Assembly (NCBI GenBank): GCA_900095095.1
Contig: FMBT01000350.1
Coordinates: forward strand, 62,001 to 126,000
Direction: 5' to 3'
Length of the DNA stretch: 64,000 bases
From: Fragilariopsis cylindrus CCMP1102
Lineage: Eukaryota > Bacillariophyta > Bacillariophyceae > Bacillariales > Bacillariaceae
Each line of letters opens with the position of its first letter. Within the stretch, counting starts at the first letter, position 1. Positions 32,254 to 43,655 of the stretch are shown one piece after another. A program made the position numbers and the translations under genes. The notes under the pieces are model-generated. The model did no database searches, had not been told where the DNA came from, and was given only the letters and a program-made list of their open reading frames with translations.

Positions 32254-33312
32254 CTAGTATCGCTTGACAGTCACGGCTGTACTATCCACAAGTTTTTGGT
32301 AGGCTCTTGCAAACGATGTAAAGTACATGGCTTGATCTCGAGCAAACCGCTCCACGTGAACCCTTAGACCTCGATCCACCACCAAGGCAACATCAGTCGG
32401 AATAAATGCCACTTCTCCCAGTTCAACCTGGTTGGAATTCCATTGAAGCAAGGCTGAGAAATAGGAATTGTCAAAAGTATCGACGCTGGATGTCACGAAC
32501 GGCAACAACACGGGCGCCTCTTCTAAACAGGTCCGCGTTAAATTTTTGAGGCAGGGTTTGGACATGCCTAGAAGCGAAACATGACGACCCAAGCCATGTG
32601 ACCCACAAAGGGCGACAAACTCTTGTTCCGATAATCCTAATCGACCAAAGAACAAGCGCAGTCCATCGGAATCCAGTGCTGCTGATGGAAGGGTCCGGTC
32701 CACTCGAGATCGTGGCGTTGATTTTTGAACAACCACTCGCGAAACTTCTGCGTCTGCTGTGTCGACATCCTTGCGACCCATACGAATTCCAATATGTGGA
32801 CCACCAGTCGCTTCCACGGCAGCAGCCCCGCTGAGCGCAATGGCATCGGCCAAGGAAAATTGAGTGGAAAATGAATTGCCATTGTCGTCATAGTCGTTGT
32901 TGGACGACCAAAGGGATTCGACAATCTTAAATGGCCGTCCGACAGCTCGATTTTCCCGTCTCTCCATCTCATATCGTATAGATCCATTGGGACCACCAGT
33001 AGTAGTAGTGACTGGTGATCTGGCAGTCATGGAGATATAGTCGTAGTTTGGACGGTCGCGTTCCAAAGTCGCGGCATCGTGAAAGGCAAGACGTATGAGT
33101 GGACCAGCAACTGACGCGTCTTGTTGAATTATGCTGGTAATCTCTGATCGGAATCGGGCTGCAGATGGGGAAAATGGGTCGTCAAAGATTGGCGGCGAAC
33201 GATGAGAAGCCGATTTAGTCGGTAACAAAGTTGAGGGCGGCAGGAATGAGAGCGACAGCGCCCCCAGAAACGAGGTTCTACTGAGAATGAATCCAAATCC
33301 AGCCAGCAACAT
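32254..33312 (-). CDS. Class I heme peroxidase (ascorbate peroxidase-like), secretory or plastid targeted
   Basis: 352 residues. The N-terminus (MLLAGFGFILSRTSFLGALSL) is hydrophobic, consistent with a signal peptide. The distal heme pocket PLIRLAFHDAATLE (about residues 72-85) holds the catalytic Arg and His. ATGGPHIGIRMGRKDV matches the conserved peroxidase segment. The proximal ligand region is ALCGSHGLGRH (His near 238), then SVDTFDNSYFSALL. Class I members reduce hydrogen peroxide using ascorbate or cytochrome c. The ascorbate-binding Arg near the propionate edge is not certain here, so donor specificity is open. Plastid-type thylakoid peroxidases of algae are the closest match I can suggest. 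Confidence 0.8.
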   Translation of the reverse strand: MLLAGFGFILSRTSFLGALSLSFLPPSTLLPTKSASHRSPPIFDDPFSPSAARFRSEITSIIQQDASVAGPLIRLAFHDAATLERDRPNYDYISMTARSPVTTTTGGPNGSIRYEMERRENRAVGRPFKIVESLWSSNNDYDDNGNSFSTQFSLADAIALSGAAAVEATGGPHIGIRMGRKDVDTADAEVSRVVVQKSTPRSRVDRTLPSAALDSDGLRLFFGRLGLSEQEFVALCGSHGLGRHVSLLGMSKPCLKNLTRTCLEEAPVLLPFVTSSVDTFDNSYFSALLQWNSNQVELGEVAFIPTDVALVVDRGLRVHVERFARDQAMYFTSFARAYQKLVDSTAVTVKRY

Positions 33313-33873
33313 TATTTTTGAATCGATTCAAAAGAAATCGACTACGATGCATCTACAGCAGTCTGGTTAGTAGTTCGGTCGATTATTGATGGTGACAACA
33401 TCATCGCATAGGGTCGGTCGGTCGGTGCGGATAAGCTTATTTTCAGAGAGTATGATATGTTGTATGTTTCGATTTTGGATGATGTTGTGTTTTCTCTCGT
33501 CTCGAAAAAGGAATATAAAGGGAAACACTAATACATGCCCTGTAAATGTAAATATCGATTTTTTATTAAAATATAGTATAACCGCTATACTGTAACTGCT
33601 CACTACTCACAGTTGATAGGGGGATGGGAAAATCTAAGCGAATTTTGCTCAATTTTTATTTCGCGGGAGGAACGAACATGCAATAACGAAGGTTTTTGAC
33701 ATTTTGAGGGAATTATTTTATTGCTTTTCATGCCATAAATAATGTGTCATGTGTCAATGATCACATAATATCTATTCTACCGTAATAGTAGATCGCATCT
33801 TTGACTTGCTTGTTGACGATTGTTTCGAACAAAACGGAAGGCAATCATAGACATTAATGATTCCATTCGTCTG
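33313..33873. other. Intergenic divergent region
   Basis: 561 bp between divergent start codons of the peroxidase and VOC genes. The VOC frame remains open upstream to a TTG at 33820, but the first ATG is at 33874. No other feature seen. Confidence 0.45.
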
Positions 33874-34458
33874 ATGTTTGCGTCTCCTCGGTTTGCGGCA
33901 ACGGCCTTTTCATCGTTATGTAGACGTAAAGGTGGCTCGCCCATCATCAAAGCGTTTATTTCCTCAATCGGGTCAAGCAGCAACATTAGCAGGCCTTTCC
34001 AAATTTTGGGTGTTCAACAAGTAGCAATCGGATGCGCGGACAGAGATCCCCTTGATATATTATGGAAAGGAATTTTCGGCTTGAAACCTTCTGCAACAAA
34101 AAGGATCGAATCAGAAAATGTAGAAGAAGACATTTTAAAGATTGGAATGAAACCTTACGAAGTTGAGATCGATTTGATGACTCCTATTGATCCCGATAAA
34201 GTTCCAAAGGTACATATTCCACCGTTGAATCATATTGGACTTTGGATAGATAATCTTCAGGAAGCATACATTTGGATGGAAGATCAAGGTGTCCGATTTA
34301 CACCAGGAGGAATTCGGAAAGGAGCGGCCGGGCACAATGTGGCGTTTATCCATCCGAAGGGAAATGAAAAGTCTCCTATTGGAGGAGCGGGGGTGTTGAT
34401 TGAACTCGTACAAGCTCCTTCTGAGGTGATTGATGCATTGACTACGAAAGGGAAATAA
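33874..34458 (+). CDS. VOC (glyoxalase-fold) enzyme, methylmalonyl-CoA epimerase-like
   Basis: 194 residues from the first ATG (MFASPRFAATAFSSLCRR), whose Arg/Ser/Ala-rich start resembles a mitochondrial presequence. Two beta-alpha-beta-beta-beta units of the vicinal oxygen chelate fold are visible. The first is QILGVQQVAIGCAD to IDLMTP. The second is PPLNHIGLWIDNLQEAYIWM to GAGVLIELVQAP, with candidate metal ligands His in LNHIGL and Glu in LIELVQ. AAGHNVAFIHPK is typical of methylmalonyl-CoA epimerase and lactoylglutathione lyase relatives. The first-half metal ligands are less clear (VAIGCADRD lacks the usual His). The exact substrate is therefore uncertain. Confidence 0.75.
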   Translation: MFASPRFAATAFSSLCRRKGGSPIIKAFISSIGSSSNISRPFQILGVQQVAIGCADRDPLDILWKGIFGLKPSATKRIESENVEEDILKIGMKPYEVEIDLMTPIDPDKVPKVHIPPLNHIGLWIDNLQEAYIWMEDQGVRFTPGGIRKGAAGHNVAFIHPKGNEKSPIGGAGVLIELVQAPSEVIDALTTKGK

Positions 34459-34562
34459 TAATATAGAGACGTCCGTTCATATTAATATGGCAAATAATAG
34501 CAAAGTGGCTCTATATATTGAATACTAGCTAGCTGTAAATAAGATTTTTGTTGTTCCTACTA

Positions 34563-35645
34563 CTACAGTACGATAATCCTTTTACCGACAACAAATGGAG
34601 CCTCCTTTCCTCCTTTTTTAATACATTCAGTGCGTTTTGTTTCACTTCCCTTAGGTGATATGAATACAAGATCCTTTAATTCATTGTCAGTTCCATCAGG
34701 TCTGACTAATTCTGTAAGGACCGAAAAAAGTTCTGTTACACTAACTTTTGGAGCTTCCTTTATTTTCGGATTTAATCGACGCCATTCTTTCTCGAGCTCA
34801 TCTTTTCGAAAGTACAGAGGAGATTTTTTATTACGTGCCTCCCCAGTGTCATCACCTTTAATGTTCACATCAATAGTAAAATCTTCGTAGTAAAACAACG
34901 GTACTTTGCCTTCGGACAAATCATTATCTCCCGTTACCGCTAATGCGTTATTTACATCTTCTTCAGCAGGTGCAATTTTGAAATAAACTCCACCACCAGC
35001 CATCATATTTGCTTTACTAACTATCGTCACTGCATAATCCAATGGTACTGTCGATATTCTAGCCTTCTTCCATGGATTAGATCCAATTTCTTCAAGGGAA
35101 AATTCTCTATCTCTCTTCATCTTTGCAATTGACTTATCAGCACTTGTTTTTGCTAAACGTAGAATCCGTGAAGCTTCTGGATAGCTAGTAAAAAAATAAC
35201 CAGTAACTTTTGCATCCTCGCCTACTACAGTGAATGGAACACCCATTTCGTCAACAATAGTAAAGGTTGGAATTGGATGGAGTAATTCTGCAACATCAGA
35301 TGGTGTCATTAAACCTACTTTTTCTTTTTCTGATGCTGCTGCCGCTTGTGCCAATTGAGGAAATAATGACAAGGTTCCGACGGTGGTCCCTGCCCCAATT
35401 ATTGCAGTTGTAGTAAAAAAAATTCCTCGTTGCATAAACATACGTCTCGACGGCGGCAACCGATTATTGTAACAGGACTCGTCCCCGATATCGATATCAT
35501 CTTCATCGTTTGATATTATGGAACTGTGATATTTTCCCCAGAAGGATGATTGCACATTTGATTGCGACGGCACATTAAATGCGTGGGTGATTGTGAGGAT
35601 CACTATGAGACATATGATAACAAAGGGTATGTTACAGCTTATCAT
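34563..35645 (-). CDS. Tic22-like protein with bipartite plastid and thylakoid targeting
   Basis: 360 residues. A signal peptide (residues 1-22) ends in THAFNVP, resembling the diatom ASAFAP plastid-entry motif with Phe after the cleavage site. A second signal follows: SRRMFMQRG, a hydrophobic run and AQAAAA at about 105. This is a twin-arginine-like thylakoid transfer peptide. The mature part begins with LLHPIPTFTIVDEMGVPFTVV and VTGYFFTSYPEA, the Tic22 signature. YFRKDELEKEWRRLNP and the C-terminal VFISPKGSETKR continue the family. Tic22 relatives act as chaperones in the plastid envelope space or, in cyanobacteria, the periplasm and thylakoid lumen. The targeting predicts the lumen here. 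Confidence 0.8.
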   Translation of the reverse strand: MISCNIPFVIICLIVILTITHAFNVPSQSNVQSSFWGKYHSSIISNDEDDIDIGDESCYNNRLPPSRRMFMQRGIFFTTTAIIGAGTTVGTLSLFPQLAQAAAASEKEKVGLMTPSDVAELLHPIPTFTIVDEMGVPFTVVGEDAKVTGYFFTSYPEASRILRLAKTSADKSIAKMKRDREFSLEEIGSNPWKKARISTVPLDYAVTIVSKANMMAGGGVYFKIAPAEEDVNNALAVTGDNDLSEGKVPLFYYEDFTIDVNIKGDDTGEARNKKSPLYFRKDELEKEWRRLNPKIKEAPKVSVTELFSVLTELVRPDGTDNELKDLVFISPKGSETKRTECIKKGGKEAPFVVGKRIIVL

Positions 35646-36653
35646 TATTATTGTTTTAGTTACGGTAGGCTATTACACTTTAGACGAATACAGTATTGTC
35701 TTTCGTCTTGACCAATATTTGAGGCGTCGTCTATTATTTTAATCTGATTAGCGTTTGGCGTACCAGGGACGTACGTTTGATTGTTTATTTATGTTTGTAT
35801 TATTACTTACTTTCGAACTTTCAACCTCAACTACTTAAGTACAGTACAATAAATACAATAATTGTAAGGATAGGCCTACTGTACGTACTGTACTTCCTCC
35901 GGGAAACGCTTAATTCAAGAGCGCTATGGTGAGGAATTATTACACGATAAAAGCGTGTTGAACCCATAAATCTTCGTAGAATCTTCGCTTATTTTAATTT
36001 TTTTCATACATTTCGCATTTTGTGGTAAGATTTTAAGAGTTCAACGTGCTTTTATGCTCAAATAATTCCTCACGATAGCGCGGTTGATTTAAGCGTTGCC
36101 CGGAGGAAGTACTTATACTGCTATATTTTATTATATTTGACATGTAACTTTTGTTTTCTACTAGATGTACGCGGTAATGGAAATTTCATCGTAGGAATTA
36201 ATCGTGACTGCGTTGTATACTTCGAAGTATTTACACCGATTAGATTACATTCGATAAATGGCAGCAGTTCTTCGCGCTTCTTTCACTTAATTTACGGTAT
36301 GTTCACGCTTCTTTCACTTATTTTCGGTATGTGTGTAATACTGTTACAGTCGGAACGCGACGAGAAGTTTGTACAAAAGAATACTTCAAGTACAGTACTT
36401 GTCTAATGTTGTGCAGTATATCTGGGAGACTAAAGATGAATTACAGTAGCCAATTAGCTCAACATTTTTGTATCACATGCACTTTGAACCATACTTGTGC
36501 TATCATAACATATATCGTATACCCCCAAGGAATACATGTTATACATGCTTCTAACCGTATTCTGGATGGTAAAACAAGTAAAAGATTGCTGAGTAAAAAA
36601 CTCTCGCAGTGTTGATTGAAGTGCAGTGTAGTGTAGTGTAGTGTGTGTGCTCG
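35646..36653. other. Intergenic region containing a foldback repeat
   Basis: About 1 kb between divergent genes for the Tic22-like protein and the Cache receptor. It contains the inverted repeat listed separately (35891-36111), a short direct repeat of CGCTTCTTTCACTTA at about 36276-36320 and a GTGTAGTGTAGTGTGTGTG run just before the receptor ATG. No coding frame is supported. Confidence 0.55.
35891..36111. repeat. Imperfect inverted repeat (foldback/MITE-like), 73-bp arms
   Basis: The left arm 35891-35963 pairs with the right arm 36039-36111. The arms begin TACTTCCTCCGGG on opposite strands and match at 62 of 73 positions by my count, around a 75-bp AT-rich loop. It could be a small non-autonomous element, a structured RNA or a cruciform. 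No clear flanking target duplication is visible. Confidence 0.75.
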
Positions 36654-39600
36654 ATGAAGTCGTCATCACTGTCAGATCAAGTAAAGGATCAGGATGATGG
36701 ATTACGTCCTCCTCAACAAAATTCATCATCTACATCAGACAACGATCTTGGCGTACAACCAGAAGTAAAGAAATATGACAGTGATAATAATTCTACGCAT
36801 TCTCCTCCCCCGGTGGACGTTGAGGAGGGAAGGCTGCTACAGAGTGATTGTACCGTCAAGAAAACGAAAGTCGACGACGGCAGCAACGATGATGGTGGCA
36901 GCATCATTATTGGTGACGACGACAACAACAAAAACAATAACAATGGTGATAACCAAATTGACGAAAAATCGAAAAAGCCATCGTCAAAGCCGTCTTTAGT
37001 ATATCGAAGATTACCAGTTAGCAAACTTTTGAGACCTACCATCCCATTTAAGGAAGCGGCAATGTCGGTATTGAGTGGAGATAAGAAAATAGAAAAAGAA
37101 TATCGTAATATGGAAGATAAAATTGCACGAAAATTTTGTCTGAATCCACGATTTACACTTAAAACGCAAATGATGATATCATTTGGAAGTTTAAATGTTA
37201 TAATTATTCTGTTAGTTGTGATAATTTGCGTGGTGATGACTCAATGGATCGGATTGGAAACAAATCGTTTGGTACGTAAAAATTTCAATGAGACTATAAG
37301 TAAAGCGATGCAGCTCAATGGAAAACATCTTGCGGATGCGTTTAATTCGGCATTTGTTATGAATGATAAAGTTGATTTAGTTCATGATGTTATTCAGGAT
37401 CGTTTTGAGGGTTATCCAAATCCTAGCGACGATAAAGTGCCCTTCTTCGATATGGAAACGAATACTAATATTTATCCAATCATAGGAGAACCTATGCCTA
37501 TTCGATGGGATGTTCAAAGCAATACAAACGAAGATAACTACGAAGAATTTGTTGATAGTCGATGGAAATACTTTAAGAACGTCTCCGTTGACACTACAAA
37601 CGCGGGTTTCTCCTTTCAGGGCTCGTGTGATCCTTCCGAGACTAATTCATCAGGACTTTCATATGGACCGAATTGTACTGACGCTAACAACAATATTCAA
37701 ACAGGAGGGGTCGTTGCACCTAGCGAAGAGACAGAAATGTATCATCGGAAGGGATCTGATTTAGTGCCCATATTGAGAGCCTTGTTCGAAACTAGGGAGC
37801 AAGTTAGAGAAATTCATATATCATTTTTGAATAATGGAGCGGGGGCTTCTATTATCTATCCTCATTATGCTCGTAACCATCAACTAGACTATATTTCTGA
37901 GGGATGTGAGTGGCTTCTTTCACAAAATCCGAACAAAAATTGGACGGCAATCGGCAACGAAACTATGCTCCAGAATTGCCACAAGAAGAATGAGACTGTG
38001 TCTAACTTCCAATACAATGCGATGGAGAGAAATTGGTGTAGAAAGCAGGCGTTATCTCCAAACCTCATACACATAGAAACGGTGGTGGATACTCAAACAA
38101 ATGAATATCTCATTCAAATTGGAAAATCTATCTATGATAGAAGATCAAAAGAATTTATTGCCTGTATGTATATTGGGATTAGCTTGGATCAAATAGAGGA
38201 ATTGCTGGAAAAGGCCAAAACTCGGGAGCAGGATGTGAGTTCGCTTATCGTATATAACGAGGAGGGGAATATTATAGCATCAACGTCCAACGAATCTACT
38301 ACTAAGACGAAAACTCCAATATATGAGGCTGGAATGGGGTTAACAAAAGCGGCCTATTCCAAACTTTTCAATCTTATCGATTTCAATTCAACTTGGGATC
38401 CAATCGATGTAAAGAAAAAGTACGAAAATTTTCGAAACGATGATAGCATTTACTCTGTTTCTATCCAACCCATACCTCTTATTCCAGAGGATTTTGATGA
38501 GTCGTATCGGCCATCTTTCTTTTTTGTCGGTTCCTTCAACAAAGAAGAATCTGTAAAGCGGATTATGAACATAGAAGACGGTGTCGAGAGCAGAATGCTA
38601 ATTATTACACAATATTCGACAATCCTTGGCGCTGTAGGTATTATCTTTGCCATTATCATCATCTTTGTTATGGCATATATACTTACATCCCCTCTTACGA
38701 ACATGAACCGTGTAGCAGCTGATATAGCAGATAGCTTTGGTGATTTAAAGAAAGAAGATGAAATCCGACAGACTGGGGATGTCTTAGTAATTCCACGATG
38801 TACTCCAAAGACTGAGCTCACCGACGTGGTGTGTGAATTCAATAAGATGGTTACTACTTTCAGTGGTTCTTCGGAAGCAAAGACAGAGAAACACAAAGAT
38901 GATTGCATATTGAACAATTTCCCAGCTCGCAACGATCTTATGAAAATATACGAAAATCGACGTAACAAGTTGTTCAAGTACAATCCTACGGGAGAACACA
39001 TGATAAGTTCAGCTTCGTATCTGCACTTAGGGCCAAATCATAATTCCTCAGCTGTGATTACCGAGAACATTGAAACGAATGATATTATGCGTTCGAAATC
39101 TAGGAAATGGTCGCCGTTGTTTTTCTGGATTCTTCTACTTATTGTCACGCCTTTATTCTTTATTCCTGTCGCTATCTCTGCTGTTGCAATGAGATCACTC
39201 ATAAATGAATATGAGGGTATCAAAATGGAAGTACAGACACTTTACTTGTCTATATTCAAAGAGCAAACTTGGGCAACAACACAACTGCGGTCTGAGTACG
39301 TCTCGCTACTTACAGAGAAGGCCATAGATGACCTTTCAATTTTTTCTAGGTATTCGGGCTGGTTACTTTTCGGGAGCGTGAACCGGTCGAATTCGTTTAC
39401 TCGTGTTTCATCAGCTATGGACGAATGCAAGACCTTCAGCTCGGACTTTTCCCAATGCAATCTTGCCAAGACAGAGTATGTATGTGACTGTAGATGGCAG
39501 GAAAGGGGATATGAAGATACCTGTACGAATTTTACCGAGTCTATTCGTCATCGTGAAGTGAACTACTGGATGGCAGAAGTCAGCGAAACAGGAACTGGTG

Positions 39601-42180
39601 ATCGGAATTCAACGGATTTTCCGAACTCATCAATTTCTCCAGAAACTACGAATTGGTGGAAGGATCCTATGTCAGTGCCAGGCTTCCAAAAGGGATCTTC
39701 TGCTTCAGGTTACAATACTACGTATGATAGATTGAGAGTCATGTCGGCTGTCCCTATTTTCCAGACTTTACAAAATTACAGATCTGGAGCAAGTCCACAG
39801 GCAACACTGAAAGTGGCAATTGCGTTTGAAGCCGATGGGATGTTCTTTCTATATGCCGGTTGCGATTCTGTAGGTCTACTTACTTTGTCTAAGTGGAGGT
39901 CGACAGTTGAAAACAAAGCGGCAGAACTGCGACCCAAACTTTGTCCAGTCGGAAAATATGGGTACGATCCAAGGTAAGTAAAGATTTTCATACTAAAGCC
40001 GATTCCTCTACTATTCCGACCTGAGTCAACTAACGTGTGCTATGTCACTATTATTCTTTAGATGCCGTGGATGGTATGAGGATGGGAGAAATCTGGCAAT
40101 ATCGAATGGCGCGGATGCGTTACTGGTCACAGCACCATATGAATTTGCAGAAGACACACACAATATATATGGGCAAACTGCGACTAACGCAATCATGGAC
40201 CCTATTACTAGGGAATATATTGGGCAGACAATGGTTGACTTTAACTCTGAGTACATCAATAAAGTATTGATAGATGAAACTACAATACTTGGAGACGGAT
40301 TTCCAGTGCTGATCACGCCAAATATAGAGTCTGGGGATAATCTAGAATTTGGGGATGTCGTTATTGGGCCCGGTGAAGATCGAGGTGTAGCATCCCAATC
40401 TATCACCTCAGTTGTGATGACACATGACTTGAATTGTGCTAGTGAGCAAGAAGATGAATGCAAGGCCAGACTGATCGCATTTGAAGTTATTGTCGCGTCA
40501 ATGAAAGAGGGTAACAGTAGTCATGCAACAGGATTTAATCGTACAACTAAGAACGGTGAGACCGAAACGCTGTCCATATCATTTGCACCGACACATACCA
40601 TCGGTGTTCAGTCTATCAATAGCTCAGACTATGCACGTGGCGTTCGGAAAAACGAGTTACTTGTCTATTCCTTAGGCTTCATAACAAAAGAAAAAAGTCT
40701 GTTGGAGAATTTTAGCGGAGTTATGGAAGAAATGAAACAATACGTCAGGATTACTATTGGGGTACTTGCTGCTGTGATCTTTTTTGGGGCCATCACAAGT
40801 GTCTTCATATCTCGTCGGCTTGCCAAGTCCTTTGCAGCAACCATGAATTATCTTCTTCGCCTTCTTCGCCACATTAACACGTAAGTAATATAAGCAAGAG
40901 AGTCTCTGTCGTATGAACTGTGTGTAGAAATATTCGATCTCAATCCGAATTGTTTTTATCTTATCTTTCATTTTATTTTTCAATTTATTTCCTCTCATTT
41001 TAGTCAAGGTGAAAAGAAAACCCCCCCTCCCACTCAGAACATAAGAGCGTCCCACGAAACTGTAGTTTTGTCGAAAACTCTTCAAACACTATATCGGATT
41101 GTTAAATATGCGAATATTGCTTTCTTTGCTGGAGATCTTGATCATGCGTATACAATACTAGTTGATGCGCTGAGTCTTTTTCGTAGACTTGATAACAAGA
41201 AAGCAATAGGAATCGCATCGAACAACCTTGGTAATACACTATTAAGTGTATATCGAGAAATGAAAATGATCAAGAAGGACGAGATAGACGGCTTAACGAT
41301 CAATGATGCTATAACTCAAGGAATATCGCATTTCCACACTGCTATTAAGTTGGGAGAAAAAGCGTACGATGAATTCTACGAAATACAAGGCTGGAGTCCA
41401 GTCTGCTTAAATTTTATGCAACATTTAGCTAATAGGTACTTCAACCGTGGTATGTTCTTACTTATCGTAAAGAACGATCACAGCGATCCAAAGGAAATTG
41501 AGAAGCTTGGTATGCGCGACCTTAAGATCGCTGATGATATGGATCAAGAAATTGTTGCGTTTGGAGAGGATATCGGTTGGGGTGGTTCCGAAAGAGTTGA
41601 CATTCGATTTAATGTCAATATACTTAGAATACGAGGTTATAATACCCTGCTAGGTTTAGGATATGATGATAATGATAATGATTGGGGAGTGCAGGAATTA
41701 ATTCAAGATACTCTTGGTATCATTAAGGATGAATACAGGAAAAGTCAAAAATCGAATCTTTTCACAAAAATGAGCTGTTCTGGTAGACTTCAAGAGCTTG
41801 AGATGCAACTAATGCGGTATAAACTTCATCATAATGACTTGGAGACAGCAGCAAAGATCGCTGTTCGTTTACTTGTCGAGGACGAATATGTTTTTGTGGA
41901 AGTGATACGACAGGCAGTTAAAGTTCTTATACAATACATCGAGACTGATGATAGTAATGTTGAAGTACAATTCCGAGAAAGAATGATACCAATTTTGAAA
42001 GAATATCTGGTTAATCTTGAAAAAATCATGATCCATAATAGAGAAGTGTCGATTTCAGAAACTAGAACTACATCGAGTTCTTTCATCCCGCTCAAGTCAA
42101 CTTCAATTCGGCTTTCTGATCACACTGCCTTCTCTGGTATGGGAGGATCGGGCATATTTGTTACGATGGAAGACTTCTGA
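36654..42180 (+). CDS. Four-TM double-Cache receptor-like protein with C-terminal TPR-like region
   Basis: Exons 36654-39973, 40062-40880 and 41004-42180 (both introns phase 2) give 1,771 residues. An acidic, Ser-rich cytosolic head precedes TM1 (about 173-200). An extracellular Cache-like sensor with many NxS/T sites and Cys follows, then TM2 (about 654-679) and a HAMP-like linker (SPLTNMNRVAADIAD). TM3 (about 821-846) leads to a second extracellular Cache-like module with YDPRCRGWYEDGR at the splice junction, a signature of these sensors. TM4 lies at about 1333-1360. The cytosolic C-terminus has helical pairs such as AFFAGDLDHAYTILVDALSLF and IASNNLGNTLLSVYREM, consistent with TPRs. No kinase or cyclase domain is present. 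Ligand and partner are unknown. Confidence 0.82.
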
Positions 42181-42535
42181 TGGCATCCCTTCGCGAAGGA
42201 ATAATTCGTTACTATCAACAACAAAAATAATCACTATTTCAACATATATAAGATAATAGTCTTTTTTGCTCTCGTCGTTTTGCGTAACACACACACACAC
42301 ACAAGCATATTTTCTTTGGGATACTTTTTTACCTTTCATTTTCGATTAAACATTCGATGATTCACTAGTACCTGTACGATCGATGCAAAAACCATAAGAA
42401 TTAAGGAAAAATATGTATTTATTATTTCGTTACCCTACACCTCCCTAATAGTTTATCGGATTGGTGTTTTAGCTTTTGTAATTAGTTTGTGAACAAAGTA
42501 TATATGAAAAAGAAAAGTATTTTTCATTTATTTAT
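42181..42535. other. Convergent intergenic region
   Basis: 355 bp, AT-rich, with a short (AC)n near 42289-42302. No gene seen. Confidence 0.45.
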
Positions 42536-43213
42536 TCATTTGCTAAGCTCACCAAGCTTATTCTTGATAGCACACGTTCGTAATTCATCTCGAACATTCT
42601 TGCATAGTCTTGCATAATCGTATATGTTATCTCCGTTACATTGGATTAAATCTTCATATAATACATTGCATTCACCACCTCTAATAGCTGAAAAAGTTTC
42701 CATAACACGGGCACGGTACTATGTATACAAAATAGAGAAGAAGAAGAGGAAAAGAATGGAAAAATATTATATATATTAAGAAATGATAACGTTTTCCTCT
42801 CTCTCCCTCCAGTTCAGTACAGACTATAATATACATTACTACAAATTAAATTACTTACATCGGCACCTGCAACATCGGCAACTTTTGGATGACCACGTTT
42901 TGATTTAACATTATCGTATGCTGCCTTTGAATCGCCACATGTGATTTCAAGAACCTAATAAATAAATAGACAACAGCAGCAAAAGAGAAATTGCAGATAA
43001 ATAAGGACGTTAGCAATATTCAAAGAATGAATATATAAATACATATATATATATATATATATAAAACATCTTTTATCTCAGTCACACCACTGTGTGTACC
43101 GGATAATAGGTATGCGTAGATTATATTTAAAAGTTAACCCAAAACCAACTTACTGGATGAAGAGCCTTTAGCTCAGCACGAGAAGCAGGGAAGATAGGAT
43201 TTGAAGCCATCAT
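42536..43213 (-). CDS. Twin CX9C (CHCH-type) mitochondrial intermembrane-space protein, three exons
   Basis: Exons 43154-43213, 42859-42954 and 42536-42718 (minus strand, all phase 0, GTAAGT donors) give a 112-residue protein. The N-terminal part has MMASNPIFPASRAEL and VLEITCGDSKAAYDNVKSK. The C-terminal exon has ECNVLYEDLIQC and CKNVRDELRTC, each with exactly nine residues between Cys, the twin CX9C helical hairpin oxidised by Mia40/Erv1 on import. Such proteins are respiratory-complex assembly factors or subunits. I cannot say which. An additional Cys lies in EITCGDS. Exons are all under 190 nt, so the gene is easy to overlook. Confidence 0.8.
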
Positions 43214-43655
43214 AATAGAATCAGCTTCGTCGTCGTTCTACTGTGGACCCCGATTCGATACTGTTTTAAAGTTTTGTGTTGTTGTTAGTAGTTGTTAGTA
43301 TTTAGTTGTGTAAATTATTTTGTGTAAATTATTTGTGTAAATTTATTTGCTTTCAACTCCGATCGCCTCTTTACTGTGTATCAAATTTAAAATATTATTG
43401 GAAATGATTAGTTTGCCATATCCTCCTTATTCGTGTATGAATACATACTCGGGACTGACCGCGTTAAATTGAAGTGAAGATTTTTTATTTCGTGCTTACA
43501 TCCCATATTCAATATGATATATACATGTGTACAGTGTTACATTTATTTCTGCTGTTTGTTTTTATGTTGTTATTGCTTGCTCCTCATTCATACAAGTACT
43601 GCTTCGCTCTACCGTAGGATAATTTAATCTGAATCTAAAACCATTGACAATAACC
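43214..43655. other. Intergenic divergent region
   Basis: 442 bp between divergent start codons. A short repeat of GTGTAAATTATTT occurs at about 43307-43350. No gene seen. Confidence 0.45.
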
